A stretch of DNA of 64,000 nucleotides from Pseudomonas ovata (GCF_003131185.1 NZ_QFFU01000001.1:310001-374000), one strand, 5' to 3'; numbered from the stretch's first letter, positions 45,211 to 55,138 are shown. Translations and numbers: made by a program. Notes: a model not told the origin generated them from the letters alone.

Positions 45211-45828
45211 CTAACCCAGCACCACCAACCGGTTTGGCAGTTCATTGCGCGTGCGGGTCACCGGCACATGGTCGGCCAGTAGCTCGCCACAGGCATGAAT
45301 GCAGCCCAGGAAGCCTTGCAGGTTTTGACCGTTGCGCAGTTGCTGGGTAAACACATCGACCATCGCCTTGAAGGTCTCGTCGTGCAGGCGGCTGGAAATG
45401 CCCTGGTCGACCAGGATCTCGACATAACGCTCGGCCTCGCTGACAAACAGCAGGATGCCGGTGCTGCCGGGCGTAGCATGCAGGTTCTGTTCGAGAAACT
45501 GTCGACGGGCCAGGTTGCCGGCGCGCCAGCGACGCACCGAAGAAGGCACCAACTGGCTGGTGACCCGGGTGATGCGGCACAGCAGTGCGACCAGTACGAA
45601 GGTGGTCAGTTGCGCCAGCAGCAACTGGTTGGCCGTGAGCGCCTCGGTGGTGTAACTGACGATGCCTGGCAGCAGCAGGCCCATGACCCCAGCCCAGACC
45701 AGCGGCACGTAGGCGTAATCGTCCGACCTTGCGGTCAGGACCGTGACCAGTTCGGCATCGGTGCGGCGTTCGACACGGCTGATCGCTTCGGCGACCAGTT
45801 GCTGTTCATCCTGACTCAGTAAAGCCAT
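45211..45828 (-). CDS. TPM-domain membrane protein
   Basis: A 205-aa protein of the TPM (TLP18.3/Psb32/MOLO-1) family. The N-terminal part (LLSQDEQQLVAEAISRVERRTDAELVTVL) and the later TGILLFVSEAERYVEILVDQGISSRL segment form the TPM fold, interrupted by two membrane segments (VPLVWAGVMGLLLPGIVSYTT; LLLAQLTTFVLVALLCRI). It starts 25 bp after the second TPM gene, so the two are one operon. Function is unknown; TPM proteins are linked to membrane-protein or phosphatase-like roles. No lemA lies beside them, although these families often go together. Confidence 0.85.
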   Translation of the reverse strand: MALLSQDEQQLVAEAISRVERRTDAELVTVLTARSDDYAYVPLVWAGVMGLLLPGIVSYTTEALTANQLLLAQLTTFVLVALLCRITRVTSQLVPSSVRRWRAGNLARRQFLEQNLHATPGSTGILLFVSEAERYVEILVDQGISSRLHDETFKAMVDVFTQQLRNGQNLQGFLGCIHACGELLADHVPVTRTRNELPNRLVVLG

Positions 45829-45853
45829 GCATGCCTCATGTTCAATTCCTGTT

Positions 45854-46603
45854 TTACCAGTTGCCGGAAGCGCCGCCACCGCCAAAGCCCTTGCCACTGC
45901 CACGAATGACGCGGCTGCCCGAGGGGTCGAGCTTGCCCCGGCCGCCGTCGGCCTTGCTGCGCAGGCGTCGGCCCAGGTTGGTCATCGCCAGCACGGCCAT
46001 GAACAGCGCCACGCCGGCCAGTACCAGCAGCAGCACGGACCACAGCACGCTGCCCGACTGCCCCACGTAGGTGCTGTCCGGGGACGGGTCAGGGTCATCC
46101 GGCACATGCCCACCCAGCGCTGCGATCATGGCCTGGGCGCCACGCTCGATGCCGGTGGCGAAATTGCCTTCGCGAAACTCCGGGGTGACCAGCATGTTGA
46201 TGATCATCGATGACTGGGCCTCGTTGAGGCGGCCCTGCAAGCCGGTACCGACCTCGATACGCACCTTGCGGTTGTCGCGCGAGACGATCAGCAGGGCGCC
46301 ATTGCCCTTGCCCTTGCTGCCCATGCCCCAGGCCTTGCCCAGGCGCGTGCCGTAATCCTCGATGGTCGTGCCCTGCAGGTCGACCAGCGTAACCACCACG
46401 ACCCGCTCGCCGGTCGCCTGTTCATGCTCGCCGAGCATGGTCGACAGGCGCGCCGTGGTCGGGTTGTCGAGCATCTGGGCGGCATCGACCACGCTGCCCG
46501 TCATGGGCGGGAACAATAAAGCAGGCTCGTCGGCCCGGGCCATCTGGGTGGCGCTGCACAGCAACAGCACAGACAGCATCATCATGTTTAGAACAGCCTT
46601 CAA
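45854..46603 (-). CDS. Exported TPM-domain protein with Gly-rich tail
   Basis: A ~249-aa membrane-anchored protein. A signal peptide (ending ATQMARA before DEPALLFPPM) is followed by a TPM domain (GSVVDAAQMLDNPTTARLSTMLGEHEQATGERVVVVTLVDLQG..; IEVGTGLQGRLNEAQSSMIINMLVTPEFREGNFATGIERGAQAMI), one membrane segment (SVLLLVLAGVALFMAVLAM) and the family-typical tail GKGFGGGGASGNW. Start: a TTG at 46603 follows AGGTGAAGC and gives a Lys in the signal n-region; the ATG at 46585 lacks both. First gene of the TPM pair. Confidence 0.82.
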   Translation of the reverse strand: MKAVLNMMMLSVLLLCSATQMARADEPALLFPPMTGSVVDAAQMLDNPTTARLSTMLGEHEQATGERVVVVTLVDLQGTTIEDYGTRLGKAWGMGSKGKGNGALLIVSRDNRKVRIEVGTGLQGRLNEAQSSMIINMLVTPEFREGNFATGIERGAQAMIAALGGHVPDDPDPSPDSTYVGQSGSVLWSVLLLVLAGVALFMAVLAMTNLGRRLRSKADGGRGKLDPSGSRVIRGSGKGFGGGGASGNW

Positions 46604-46971
46604 AGCTTCACCTGCCCGGCCTTGCCAATCCGTAACCCGCAGAGGGTAACCCATTGACGCCCTGGCGCTCTATGCCGCAGGCCTGGGGCATGACTGCAAC
46701 CCTGTGCATGCATCCTGAAGTGTCTCCTGTCGTACGTTTCGAGTCGCCGGAAAAATCGCTGCCTTAGCCAAATCGCAAGTTCCCCGGCATAATCCGGCGC
46801 CAATGCCGGAGTATCGGTCAAAACTGGCTGCATCAGCGCCCTATGATGCAACAAAACATCCAGCGACGACCTCTGTGCTCTGGCTTAACAATACCGCCAA
46901 AGGTTCAAACCCTAAAATCTGGCAGCCGGTATTTGACGCAGGTTACTGGCATAAGCCTTGAGAAATCATTC
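46604..46971. other. Divergent intergenic region, TPM operon / bglX
   Basis: A 368-bp gap between the TPM operon and bglX. It holds a small CCGGC/GCCGG hairpin near 46795-46808. I found no ORF with a ribosome-binding site, no RNA gene and no clear promoter; both flanking promoters must lie here. Confidence 0.35.
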
Positions 46972-49272
46972 ATGAACAAGTTGTGCTTAACAGGTTTGCT
47001 GGCCGTCCTGGCCAGCCATTCGACGCTGGCCGCCACCCCGACCGGGGCTGCGCAGCAAACGCCTCTGCAAGCCAAGAATGCCTTCATCGCCGGCCTGATG
47101 AAACAGATGACGCTCGATGAAAAGATCGGCCAGCTGCGCCTGATCAGCATCAGCAGTGAAGTGCCGCAGCCCATGATTCTCAAGGAAATTGCCGCCGGTC
47201 GGATTGGCAGCACCTTCAACTCCATTACACGGGCAGAAAACCGTCCTCTGCAAGAGGCCGCTGTCGCCAAAAGCCGTCTGAAGATTCCGATGTTCTTCGC
47301 CTATGACGTGGTGCATGGTCATCGGACGATTTTCCCGATCAGCCTGGGCATGGCGGCGAGCTGGGACCTTGAGGCCATCGCCCTGAGCGGTCGCATCTCG
47401 GCCAAAGAGGCCGCCGCCGATGGTATCGACATGACCTTCGCGCCGATGGTCGACATCTCGCGTGACCCACGCTGGGGTCGCAGCTCCGAGGGCTTTGGCG
47501 AGGACACCTACCTGGTCTCGCGCATTTCCGAAACCATGGTCAAGGCTTTCCAGGGCAACAGCCCGGCCGAGCAGGCCAGCATCATGGCTGCCGTCAAGCA
47601 CTTCGCCCTGTATGGCGCGGTCGAGGGCGGTCGCGACTACAACACCGTCGACATGAGCCCGACGCGCATGCACCAGGACTACCTGCCGCCTTACCGGGCT
47701 GGCCTGGATGCGGGGGCCGGTGCGGTCATGGTCGCGCTCAACTCGATCAATGGCGTCCCGGCGACCTCCAACACCTGGCTGATGCAGGACCTGCTGCGCA
47801 AGGACTGGGGCTTCAAGGGCGTGACCATCAGCGACCACGGCGCCATTGGCGAACTGATCCAGCATGGCGTGGCCAAGGACAACCGCGAGGCGGCCAAGCT
47901 GTCGATCAAGGCCGGCATCGACCTGAGCATGAACGACGCCGCCTACGGCAAATACCTGCCCGAGCTGGTCAAGTCCGGTGAGGTATCGGTCAAGGAAATC
48001 GATAACGCCGTACGCGAAGTGCTGGGCGCCAAATACGACATGGGGCTGTTTGCCGACCCGTACAAGCGCATCGGCGTGGCCGGTGACGATCCGGCCGACA
48101 CGTATTCCGAAGATCGCCTGCACCGTGCCGAAGCCCGTGAGGTGGCACGCAAGACTCTGGTGCTGCTGAAAAACGACAACAACGCCCTGCCGCTGAACAA
48201 GCAAGGCACCATCGCCGTGATCGGCGGCCTGGCGCAGAGCCAGCTGGACATGCTCGGCAGCTGGTCGGCCGCCGGACGCCCCAACCAGTCGGTCACTGTC
48301 TATGACGGACTGGCAAAGGCCGTTGGAGACAAGGCCAAACTGGTCTATGCGCGCGGCGCCAACGTCAGTGACAAGGAAAACGTACTCAACTACCTGAACT
48401 TCATCGAGAAGGAAGTGGATGTCGACCCGCGTCCGGCCCAGGAAATGATCGACGAGGCGGTCCAGGTCGCCCAGCAGGCCGACGTGGTCGTGGCGGTGGT
48501 CGGTGAGTCGCGTGGCATGTCCCACGAGTCGGCCAGCCGCAGCACTCTGTACATTCCCGGCCGGCAGCGCGACCTGATCAAGGCCCTCAAGGCCACCGGC
48601 AAGCCGCTGGTGCTGGTGCTGATGAATGGCCGGCCGCTGGCGCTGGGCGAGGAGCTGGAGCAGGCCGACGCCGTACTGGAAACCTGGTTTGCCGGCACCG
48701 AAGGCGGCAACGCGATTGCCGATGTGCTGTTCGGCGACTACAACCCGTCGGGCAAGCTGCCCATGACCTTCCCACGCTCGGTTGGCCAGTTGCCCAGCTA
48801 CTATGCCCACCTGAACACCGGTCGTCCCTATACACCGGGCAAGCCTGGCAACTACACCTCGCAATACTTCGAGGAAACCAACGGCCCGCTGTTCCCGTTC
48901 GGCTATGGCCTGAGCTACACGAACTTCGATGTCTCGGACATCACCCTGTCTGCCGATACGCTGCCACGCCAGGGCACGCTGACCGCCAGCGTCACGGTCA
49001 AGAACACCGGCAAGGTCGCCGGCGCCACCGTGGTGCAGTTGTACCTGCGCGACGTGGCCGCCTCGATCAGCCGCCCGGTCAAGGAGCTCAAGGGCTTCCA
49101 GAACGTCATGCTTGAGCCTGGCCAGGAACGGGTCGTGACCTTCACCCTGAGCGAGAACGACCTGAAGTTCTACAACCAGGCACTCAAGTACGCGGCCGAA
49201 GCCGGCGAGTTCAAGGTGATGATCGGCCTGGACTCGGCGAACGTGAAGGAAACCCGTTTCAACCTGCTTTAA
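46972..49272 (+). CDS. bglX: Periplasmic beta-glucosidase, glycoside hydrolase family 3
   Basis: A 766-aa periplasmic enzyme that hydrolyses beta-glucosides. The signal peptide (MNKLCLTGLLAVLASHSTLA) precedes the GH3 N-terminal barrel (MTLDEKIGQLRL; DVVHGHRTIFPISLGMAASWD; FAPMVDISRDPRWGRSSEGFGEDTYL). The nucleophile is Asp288 in VTISDHGAIGE, followed by the alpha/beta sandwich and a C-terminal fibronectin III-like domain (TASVTVKNTGKVAGATVVQLYLRDVAASISRPVKELKGF). The length matches E. coli BglX. The ATG at 46972 is the one that begins the signal peptide. Upstream of a sensor kinase pair but separated by 67 bp, so probably its own unit. Confidence 0.95.
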   Translation: MNKLCLTGLLAVLASHSTLAATPTGAAQQTPLQAKNAFIAGLMKQMTLDEKIGQLRLISISSEVPQPMILKEIAAGRIGSTFNSITRAENRPLQEAAVAKSRLKIPMFFAYDVVHGHRTIFPISLGMAASWDLEAIALSGRISAKEAAADGIDMTFAPMVDISRDPRWGRSSEGFGEDTYLVSRISETMVKAFQGNSPAEQASIMAAVKHFALYGAVEGGRDYNTVDMSPTRMHQDYLPPYRAGLDAGAGAVMVALNSINGVPATSNTWLMQDLLRKDWGFKGVTISDHGAIGELIQHGVAKDNREAAKLSIKAGIDLSMNDAAYGKYLPELVKSGEVSVKEIDNAVREVLGAKYDMGLFADPYKRIGVAGDDPADTYSEDRLHRAEAREVARKTLVLLKNDNNALPLNKQGTIAVIGGLAQSQLDMLGSWSAAGRPNQSVTVYDGLAKAVGDKAKLVYARGANVSDKENVLNYLNFIEKEVDVDPRPAQEMIDEAVQVAQQADVVVAVVGESRGMSHESASRSTLYIPGRQRDLIKALKATGKPLVLVLMNGRPLALGEELEQADAVLETWFAGTEGGNAIADVLFGDYNPSGKLPMTFPRSVGQLPSYYAHLNTGRPYTPGKPGNYTSQYFEETNGPLFPFGYGLSYTNFDVSDITLSADTLPRQGTLTASVTVKNTGKVAGATVVQLYLRDVAASISRPVKELKGFQNVMLEPGQERVVTFTLSENDLKFYNQALKYAAEAGEFKVMIGLDSANVKETRFNLL

Positions 49273-49339
49273 GGTTGTTGGCGGCACCGGGCAGGCACAC
49301 GCCTGCCCGGGCAACCGTTTGAAAACTGCAGGCTCCCCG

Positions 49340-51103
49340 ATGACGCTTACCCAACGCACGCTGCGCCTGTTCGTCTATGTGCTGGTCATTGTGACCGGCG
49401 CGGCGATTTGTGCCGCGCTGGCCATGCGTCAGACCCAGCAGCATGTGCTCAGTGAAGAAGCCAGGCGCGCCAGCGACCGGCTGGCCTTGTATGCCAACAC
49501 CCTGCATACGCTGATCGAGCGTTACCGCGCCCTGCCGGCGGTACTGGCGCTGGACACCGAGATCCGCAATGCAGTGCGTGCGCCTCTGGGCGAACAGGCG
49601 CAGGCGTCGCTCAATCGCAAGCTTGAAAGCATCAACGGAGCAGCGCACTCCTCCTCGCTGGAGCTGATGGATCGGCATGGGGTGGCGGTGGGCGCCAGCA
49701 ACTGGCGCAACCCCAAGAGCTATGTCGGCAATAACTACGGTTTTCGCCCCTATTTCCTGCAGGCCCGCGCCAAAGGGACGGGGCGTTTCTATGCCGTGGG
49801 GGTGACCACCGGCATTCCCGGTTACTTCTTGTCCAATGCCGTGCTCGATGACGATGGCGAGTTCATGGGCGCCATGGTGGTCAAGCTGGAATTCCCCACC
49901 CTTGAGCGCGAATGGGCCCAGGACGACGACCTGCTGATGGCCAGCGATGCCAAGGGCATTGTGTTTCTGGCCAACCGCACTGACTGGCGTTATCGCGAGC
50001 TGCAATCGATTTCCGTCGAAGACCGCGCCGACCTGCTGAGCACCCGCCAATATGACAAGAAACCCCTGTCGCCCTTGCGCAGCCGGGTGTTGCAACGCTT
50101 TGGTCCCGGCAGCCACTTGAGTCGCGTGGAAGCCCCCGAAGGCAGCGCCGAGTATCTCTGGCAATCGCAAGCGATGCCCGATGAGAACTGGACCCTGCAC
50201 CTGTTGCGCAAGCCTGTGTCGGTCAATGAAGACATTCGCAATGCAGGCCTTGCCGCCGCCAGTCTCTGGCTGATGCTGGTGTTTCTCGGGCTGTTCCTGT
50301 CGCAGCGCTGGCGCATGGCGCGCTTGCGCGAACGCAGCCGCAACGAGCTGGAACGCCTGGTCGAGGAACGCACCCGTGACCTGCGCACCGCTCAGGAAGG
50401 CCTGGTGCAATCGACCAAGCTGGCGGCGCTGGGGCAGATGTCGGCGGCCCTGGCCCATGAGATCAATCAGCCACTGACCGCGCAGCGTATGCAACTGGCA
50501 ACCCTGCGCCTGCTGCTCGATCAGGGCCGTATCGAAGATGCCTGCCAGGCGCTGGCCTTGCTCGACCAGCAACTGACCCGCATGGCCGCCTTGACCGGTC
50601 ACCTCAAGACCTTTGCCCGCAAGAGCCCCGACGGGCTGCGCGAGCGCCTGGACCTGGCCAATGTGGTCGACCAGGCCCTGCTGCTGCTTGACACCCGCCT
50701 GCGCGAGGAACAGGTCGAATGCGTGTTGCACCTGGCGCGGCCGGCCTGGGTGCGCGGCGACGCCATCCGCCTGGAACAGGTGCTGATCAACCTGTTGCGC
50801 AACGCTCTGGATGCCCTGCGCGATCAGCCGCACAAGCGCCTGGAAGTGCGTATCGAAGCCCGGGATGATCAGTGGCAACTGAGCGTGATCGACAGCGGCA
50901 CCGGCATTGCAGCCGAGCACCTGCCCTGCCTGTTCGATCCGTTCTTTACCACAAAGCCTGTGGGTGACGGGCTGGGCCTGGGGCTGGCGGTGTCATATGC
51001 GATCATCCACAGCCTGGGCGGGCAATTGACGGCCCGTAATGGCGGTGACGGCGCGGTGTTCAGTTTCAGCCTGGCCAATGATTTCCTGGAGTCCGAACCA
51101 TGA
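49340..51103 (+). CDS. DctB-type sensor histidine kinase
   Basis: A 587-aa inner-membrane kinase. Two membrane segments (about 8-28 and 298-318) flank a periplasmic double-Cache/PDC sensor (SNWRNPKSYVGNNYGFRPYFLQARAKGTGRFYAVGVTTGIPGYFLS), the fold that binds C4-dicarboxylates in DctB. The kinase core has SAALAHEINQPLTAQRMQL (His373) and the ATP lid GDGLGLGLAVSYAI. It overlaps the response regulator by 4 bp. Resembles P. aeruginosa MifS, which with MifR controls alpha-ketoglutarate uptake. The KgtP-type permease 4 kb downstream fits that role. Confidence 0.9.
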   Translation: MTLTQRTLRLFVYVLVIVTGAAICAALAMRQTQQHVLSEEARRASDRLALYANTLHTLIERYRALPAVLALDTEIRNAVRAPLGEQAQASLNRKLESINGAAHSSSLELMDRHGVAVGASNWRNPKSYVGNNYGFRPYFLQARAKGTGRFYAVGVTTGIPGYFLSNAVLDDDGEFMGAMVVKLEFPTLEREWAQDDDLLMASDAKGIVFLANRTDWRYRELQSISVEDRADLLSTRQYDKKPLSPLRSRVLQRFGPGSHLSRVEAPEGSAEYLWQSQAMPDENWTLHLLRKPVSVNEDIRNAGLAAASLWLMLVFLGLFLSQRWRMARLRERSRNELERLVEERTRDLRTAQEGLVQSTKLAALGQMSAALAHEINQPLTAQRMQLATLRLLLDQGRIEDACQALALLDQQLTRMAALTGHLKTFARKSPDGLRERLDLANVVDQALLLLDTRLREEQVECVLHLARPAWVRGDAIRLEQVLINLLRNALDALRDQPHKRLEVRIEARDDQWQLSVIDSGTGIAAEHLPCLFDPFFTTKPVGDGLGLGLAVSYAIIHSLGGQLTARNGGDGAVFSFSLANDFLESEP

Positions 51104-52425
51104 CCCTCAATTCGGTCATCGTGGTCGATGACGAAACCGCCATTCGCCAGGCCATCGAGCCCTGGCTGACCCTGGCAGGCTTCGAGGTGCAGTTGCACAG
51201 CCGTGCCGAAGAGTGCCTGGCGCAGTTGCCCGAGCACTTTCCCGGCGTGATCATCAGCGACGTGCGCATGCCCGGCATGGGCGGCCTGGCGCTGCTGGCC
51301 CGCTTGCAGGCCCAGGACAAGGACCTGCCGGTGATTCTGCTGACCGGCCACGGTGACGTGCCGATGGCCGTGGAAGCGATGCGCGAAGGCGCCTATGACT
51401 TTCTGGAAAAACCCTTCAGTCCGCAGGCGCTGCTCGACACCCTGCGCCGCGCTCTGGAAAAGCGCCAGTTGATCCTGGAAAACCGTCGCCTGCATGAACA
51501 GGCCGACGCGCGCAGCCGGCTTGAAGCCGCGCTGCTGGGGGTATCGCCCAGCCTGCAGACCTTACGCCGCCAGGTGCTGGAACTGGCCGGCCTGCCGGTG
51601 AACGTGTTGATTCGCGGTGAAACCGGCAGCGGCAAGGAACTGGTTGCGCGCTGCCTGCATGACTTCGGCCCGCGCGCCGACAAGCCATTTGTGGCCTTGA
51701 ACTGCGCCGCGATTCCCGAGCAGTTGTTCGAAGCCGAGCTGTTCGGGCATGAAAACGGCGCGTTTACCGGTGCCCAGGGCAAGCGCATCGGCCGGCTGGA
51801 GTTCGCCAACGGCGGCACGGTGTTTCTCGACGAAATCGAAAGCATGCCCCTCGCCCAGCAAGCCAAACTGCTGCGCGTGCTGCAGGATCGACAGCTGCAG
51901 CGCCTGGGCTCGAACCATAGCATCAGTGTCGATGTGCGCATCATTGCCGCCACCAAGCCCGACCTGCTCGACGAAGCCCGCGCCGGGCGTTTCCGCGAAG
52001 ACCTGGCCTACCGGCTGAATGTGGCCGAACTGCGCCTGCCGGCCTTGCGTGAACGCCGTGAGGACATCGCCCTGCTCTACCAGCATTTCATCCAGGCGGC
52101 GGCCGCACGCCTGGGCCGATCGGCACCGATCCCGGACGGCGCCCGGCTGGGCCGGCTGCTCAGTCATGACTGGCCTGGCAATGTCCGCGAGCTGGCCAAT
52201 GCCGCCGAGCGCGAAGTCCTGGGCCTGAACCAGACGCCAAGCGAACCTTCCGGACAATCGCTGGTCGATCAACAGGAAGCATTTGAAGCTCAATGCCTGC
52301 GCGCCGCGCTAACCCGGCACAGAGGCGACATCAAGGCGGTGCTCAACGAGTTGCAGCTGCCGCGTCGAACCTTGAACGAGAAAATGCAACGCCACGGACT
52401 GGTACGCGAACACTTCCTGACCTGA
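51100..52425 (+). CDS. DctD-type sigma54-dependent response regulator
   Basis: A 441-aa NtrC-class activator. The receiver domain (VIVVDDETAIRQ; phospho-acceptor IISDVRMPGMGG, Asp54; LEKPFSPQALLDTLRRAL) is followed by the AAA+ domain (Walker A RGETGSGKELVAR; sigma54-contact loop ENGAFTGAQG; Walker B GGTVFLDEIESMP) and a C-terminal Fis-type helix-turn-helix (LTRHRGDIKAVLNELQLPRRTLNEKMQRHG). It overlaps the sensor gene by 4 bp. A -24/-12 promoter in front of the kgtP-type gene (55057-55072) is the likely target. Confidence 0.93.
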   Translation: MTLNSVIVVDDETAIRQAIEPWLTLAGFEVQLHSRAEECLAQLPEHFPGVIISDVRMPGMGGLALLARLQAQDKDLPVILLTGHGDVPMAVEAMREGAYDFLEKPFSPQALLDTLRRALEKRQLILENRRLHEQADARSRLEAALLGVSPSLQTLRRQVLELAGLPVNVLIRGETGSGKELVARCLHDFGPRADKPFVALNCAAIPEQLFEAELFGHENGAFTGAQGKRIGRLEFANGGTVFLDEIESMPLAQQAKLLRVLQDRQLQRLGSNHSISVDVRIIAATKPDLLDEARAGRFREDLAYRLNVAELRLPALRERREDIALLYQHFIQAAAARLGRSAPIPDGARLGRLLSHDWPGNVRELANAAEREVLGLNQTPSEPSGQSLVDQQEAFEAQCLRAALTRHRGDIKAVLNELQLPRRTLNEKMQRHGLVREHFLT

Positions 52426-52529
52426 GCGATGTGCCTGAACCTCTGGCGCTCGCCAGGACTAAGGCACAATGACATCATCTGGCCGCGAAATTTGCGCTTC
52501 ATGGAACCAGACCTGGAGCTGAACCTACC

Positions 52530-54965
52530 GTGACCATTTCCCCGAAACAGCCTGTCAGCCGTGCAGAAGCGGCCCGCTTCGTACGCGAGCATGACTGGTC
52601 GAGCAGCACCCTGGGCGTGCGTGAGCACTGGCCCGCCCCTCTGCTGGGCGCCCTGAACCTGATGTTCGCCTCACCGACCTGCATGCTGCTGGTCTGGGGC
52701 CCGCAACACCTGTTGTTTGCCAATGACGCCGGCTGCACGGCGCTGGGTCTTGCGCCGCACCTGTTGCTGGGCAAGCCGGCAGCCTCGGTGGCAGGCCTGC
52801 CCTGGCACAGCCTGGGTCCGTACATCATGCAAGCGCTGGCAGGGCACAGCACGCAATGCGAATCCATGCCCGTGTCCTGCACACATCTTGAGCCGCCACA
52901 GACCCGTTGGTGGACGCTGTCGTGCTCACCGCTGTCGGACTCATTGCTGGCCGAAGAAGACAGCCCCGTGGCCGGCGCGCTCTGCGTGGTGCACGACCTG
53001 ACCGCGCAGGTCAACGCCCAGGCAGTTCAACAACAGGAGCATGCCTTCAGCCAGCGCGTGCTGGCCAGTATCAACGACTGCATCAAGGTGCTGGACCTGG
53101 AAGCACGGCTGACCTTCATGAACGAAGGCGGTCAGAAAATAATGGAAGTCAGCGACTTCAATGCCGTGCATGGCTGTCCCTGGCCGGACTTCTGGGAAGG
53201 CCAGGGCAACCTGGAAGCCCGGGCTGCCGTTGCCGCCGCCAAGGCCGGCCAGAGCAGAAGCTTTACCGGCATGGCCGAGACGCTGGGTGGCAAGCGCAAA
53301 TGGTGGCACGTACACGTCAGCCCGGTGCTGGGCAAAAACGGTCAACCGGAAAAGATCCTCTGCGTATCACGCGACATGACCGCGCTCTACGATGCCGAAG
53401 AGGCCCTGCGCGCACTGAACGACTCGCTCGAACAACGAGTGCAGGAACGCACCCTTGACCGCGACCGGATCTGGCAGTTGTCGACCGACCTGATGCTGGT
53501 GGCGCGCTTTGACGGCACCATTCATGCGCTCAATCCGGCCTGGAACAGCGTGCTTGGCTGGGATGAGGCGTCGTTGCCGGGTGGCGATTTCATGCACCTG
53601 GTGCACCCGGATGATGTCGAACCGACCCTGGCGGCCATGGCCAATCTGGCGCACGGCCTGAGGATTGCCGACTTCAAGAACCGTTATCGGCATGCTGACG
53701 GCTCGTACCGGACCATCGCTTGGGCCGCCGTACCCGATCAGCAGTTCATTCATGCCGTAGGCCGGGACATCCAGGCGCAGGTCGAGGCCAGCGAAGCCTT
53801 GCGGATCACCGAAGAATCCTTGCGCCAGGCACAAAAGCTGGAAGCCATCGGCCAGTTGACCGGTGGCGTGGCCCATGACTTCAACAACCTGCTGACGGTG
53901 ATCAAGTCCTGTACCGACCTGCTCAAGCCTGAACACCTTCCCGAAGCCAAGCGCATGCGCTATGTCGAGGCCATTTCCAGCACCGTTGACCGCGCCGCCC
54001 GCCTGACCGGCCAGTTACTGGCGTTTGCCCGGCGCCAGGCCTTGCAACCGCAAGTGTTCGACCTCAACGAAAGCGTATCGCGCATCGGCGAGATGATGGA
54101 CAGCCTGACCGGCTCACGCATTCAGGTCGGTATCGAACTCCCCGGGGAGCCCTGCTACATCTACGCCGATGGCAGCCAGTTCGACACGGCCCTGATCAAC
54201 ATGGTGGTCAATGCGCGCGATGCCATGGACGGTGTCGGCCAGTTGACGATCCGGGTCGAGCGCGTGGAGGCTTCTGCCCTGGCGCCCGTGACTAGCCTGG
54301 CACCGGGCGCTTATGTGGCCATCACCCTGACCGATACCGGTTCTGGCATCGCAGCAGACAAGCTGGGTCTGATTTTCGAACCGTTCTACACCACCAAAGG
54401 CGTCGGCCAGGGCACAGGGCTCGGGCTGTCGCAGGTCTTCGGCTTTGTCAAACAGTCCGGCGGTGAAGTGGCGGTGCACAGCGAACTGGGCAGCGGCAGT
54501 CGCTTTACCCTTTATCTGCCCAGCGCCACCCATCCCGAGCAAGCGCCCATGCAGCACAGCCGGCCGGTGCTGGCCGATAGCGGCCTGAGGGTGCTGATGG
54601 TCGAAGACAATCCGCAGATCGGCACCTACACCTCGGCCATGCTGGAACAGAGCGGCTTCAACGTCGTATGGGCTGCGGCGGCCGAACAGGCGCTGGAGGT
54701 GTTGCGCACGGATCCAGAGCCCTTCGATGTGGTGTTTTCGGACATCGCCATGCCCGGCATGAGCGGCGTCGAACTGTACGCCAACATCCAGCAGGCCTGG
54801 CCCGGCATGCCGGTAATCCTTACCAGTGGCTACAGCATTGCATTTGCCGACCTCAATCGAGAACCTTCACAGCGCTTCGAGCTGTTGCAAAAGCCCTACC
54901 GGATCGAAGACTTGTGCGCACGGCTGTACGCCAGTGCCCGCCCCACCCGATCCGAGTCGTCCTGA
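52530..54965 (+). CDS. Cytosolic PAS hybrid sensor kinase with C-terminal receiver
   Basis: An 811-aa protein without membrane segments. Three PAS-like domains (about 30-170, 180-300, 310-425) precede HisKA of the GGVAHDFNNLLTVIKS type (His449), the HATPase (DTGSGIAADKLGLIFEPFYTTK, GTGLGLSQVFGFVKQSGG) and a receiver domain (LMVEDNPQIGTYTSAML; VFSDIAMPGMSGV, Asp738; LQKPYRIEDL). The N-terminal DWSSSTLGVREHWP motif is common in PAS kinases of this class. It lies between the DctD-type regulator and kgtP. The signal is unknown; the HDFNN kinases often lack a fixed partner. It could intervene in the transport regulation, but this is positional only. Confidence 0.9.
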   Translation: MTISPKQPVSRAEAARFVREHDWSSSTLGVREHWPAPLLGALNLMFASPTCMLLVWGPQHLLFANDAGCTALGLAPHLLLGKPAASVAGLPWHSLGPYIMQALAGHSTQCESMPVSCTHLEPPQTRWWTLSCSPLSDSLLAEEDSPVAGALCVVHDLTAQVNAQAVQQQEHAFSQRVLASINDCIKVLDLEARLTFMNEGGQKIMEVSDFNAVHGCPWPDFWEGQGNLEARAAVAAAKAGQSRSFTGMAETLGGKRKWWHVHVSPVLGKNGQPEKILCVSRDMTALYDAEEALRALNDSLEQRVQERTLDRDRIWQLSTDLMLVARFDGTIHALNPAWNSVLGWDEASLPGGDFMHLVHPDDVEPTLAAMANLAHGLRIADFKNRYRHADGSYRTIAWAAVPDQQFIHAVGRDIQAQVEASEALRITEESLRQAQKLEAIGQLTGGVAHDFNNLLTVIKSCTDLLKPEHLPEAKRMRYVEAISSTVDRAARLTGQLLAFARRQALQPQVFDLNESVSRIGEMMDSLTGSRIQVGIELPGEPCYIYADGSQFDTALINMVVNARDAMDGVGQLTIRVERVEASALAPVTSLAPGAYVAITLTDTGSGIAADKLGLIFEPFYTTKGVGQGTGLGLSQVFGFVKQSGGEVAVHSELGSGSRFTLYLPSATHPEQAPMQHSRPVLADSGLRVLMVEDNPQIGTYTSAMLEQSGFNVVWAAAAEQALEVLRTDPEPFDVVFSDIAMPGMSGVELYANIQQAWPGMPVILTSGYSIAFADLNREPSQRFELLQKPYRIEDLCARLYASARPTRSESS

Positions 54966-55056
54966 TCGGCAAAAATCCGCTCATGCCATCGGGCCAATAG
55001 GCGGATTATTGCTTACCCACCGCCCCTGAATCGCTCTATTACGGGCCTTCAGGGGG

Positions 55057-55072
55057 TGGCACAAGTCCTGCT
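55057..55072 (+). promoter_or_regulatory. Sigma54 (-24/-12) promoter upstream of kgtP-type permease
   Basis: TGGCAC-AAGTC-CTGCT matches the sigma54 consensus with correct GG/GC spacing, 67 bp upstream of the permease ATG. The DctD-type activator encoded at 51100-52425 is the obvious candidate regulator. Confidence 0.8.
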
Positions 55073-55110
55073 ATGTCTTGTCCATGGACCGCAGTCACGC
55101 GGCCCTTACT

Positions 55111-55118
55111 AAAAACAA
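55111..55118 (+). promoter_or_regulatory. Possible Hfq/Crc target in the permease leader
   Basis: AAAAACAA fits the AANAANAA catabolite-activity motif recognised by Hfq/Crc in Pseudomonas mRNAs. It lies in the leader 21 bp before the permease ATG, where binding would block translation when a preferred carbon source is present. A short motif, so chance occurrence is possible. Confidence 0.35.
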
Positions 55119-55138
55119 TGACCTGGCAAAGGATCACG

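Noticed and set aside
46987..49359. A 790-codon minus-strand ORF opposite bglX
   Set aside because: Shadow ORF caused by GC-rich codon use; bglX is certain from GH3 motifs.
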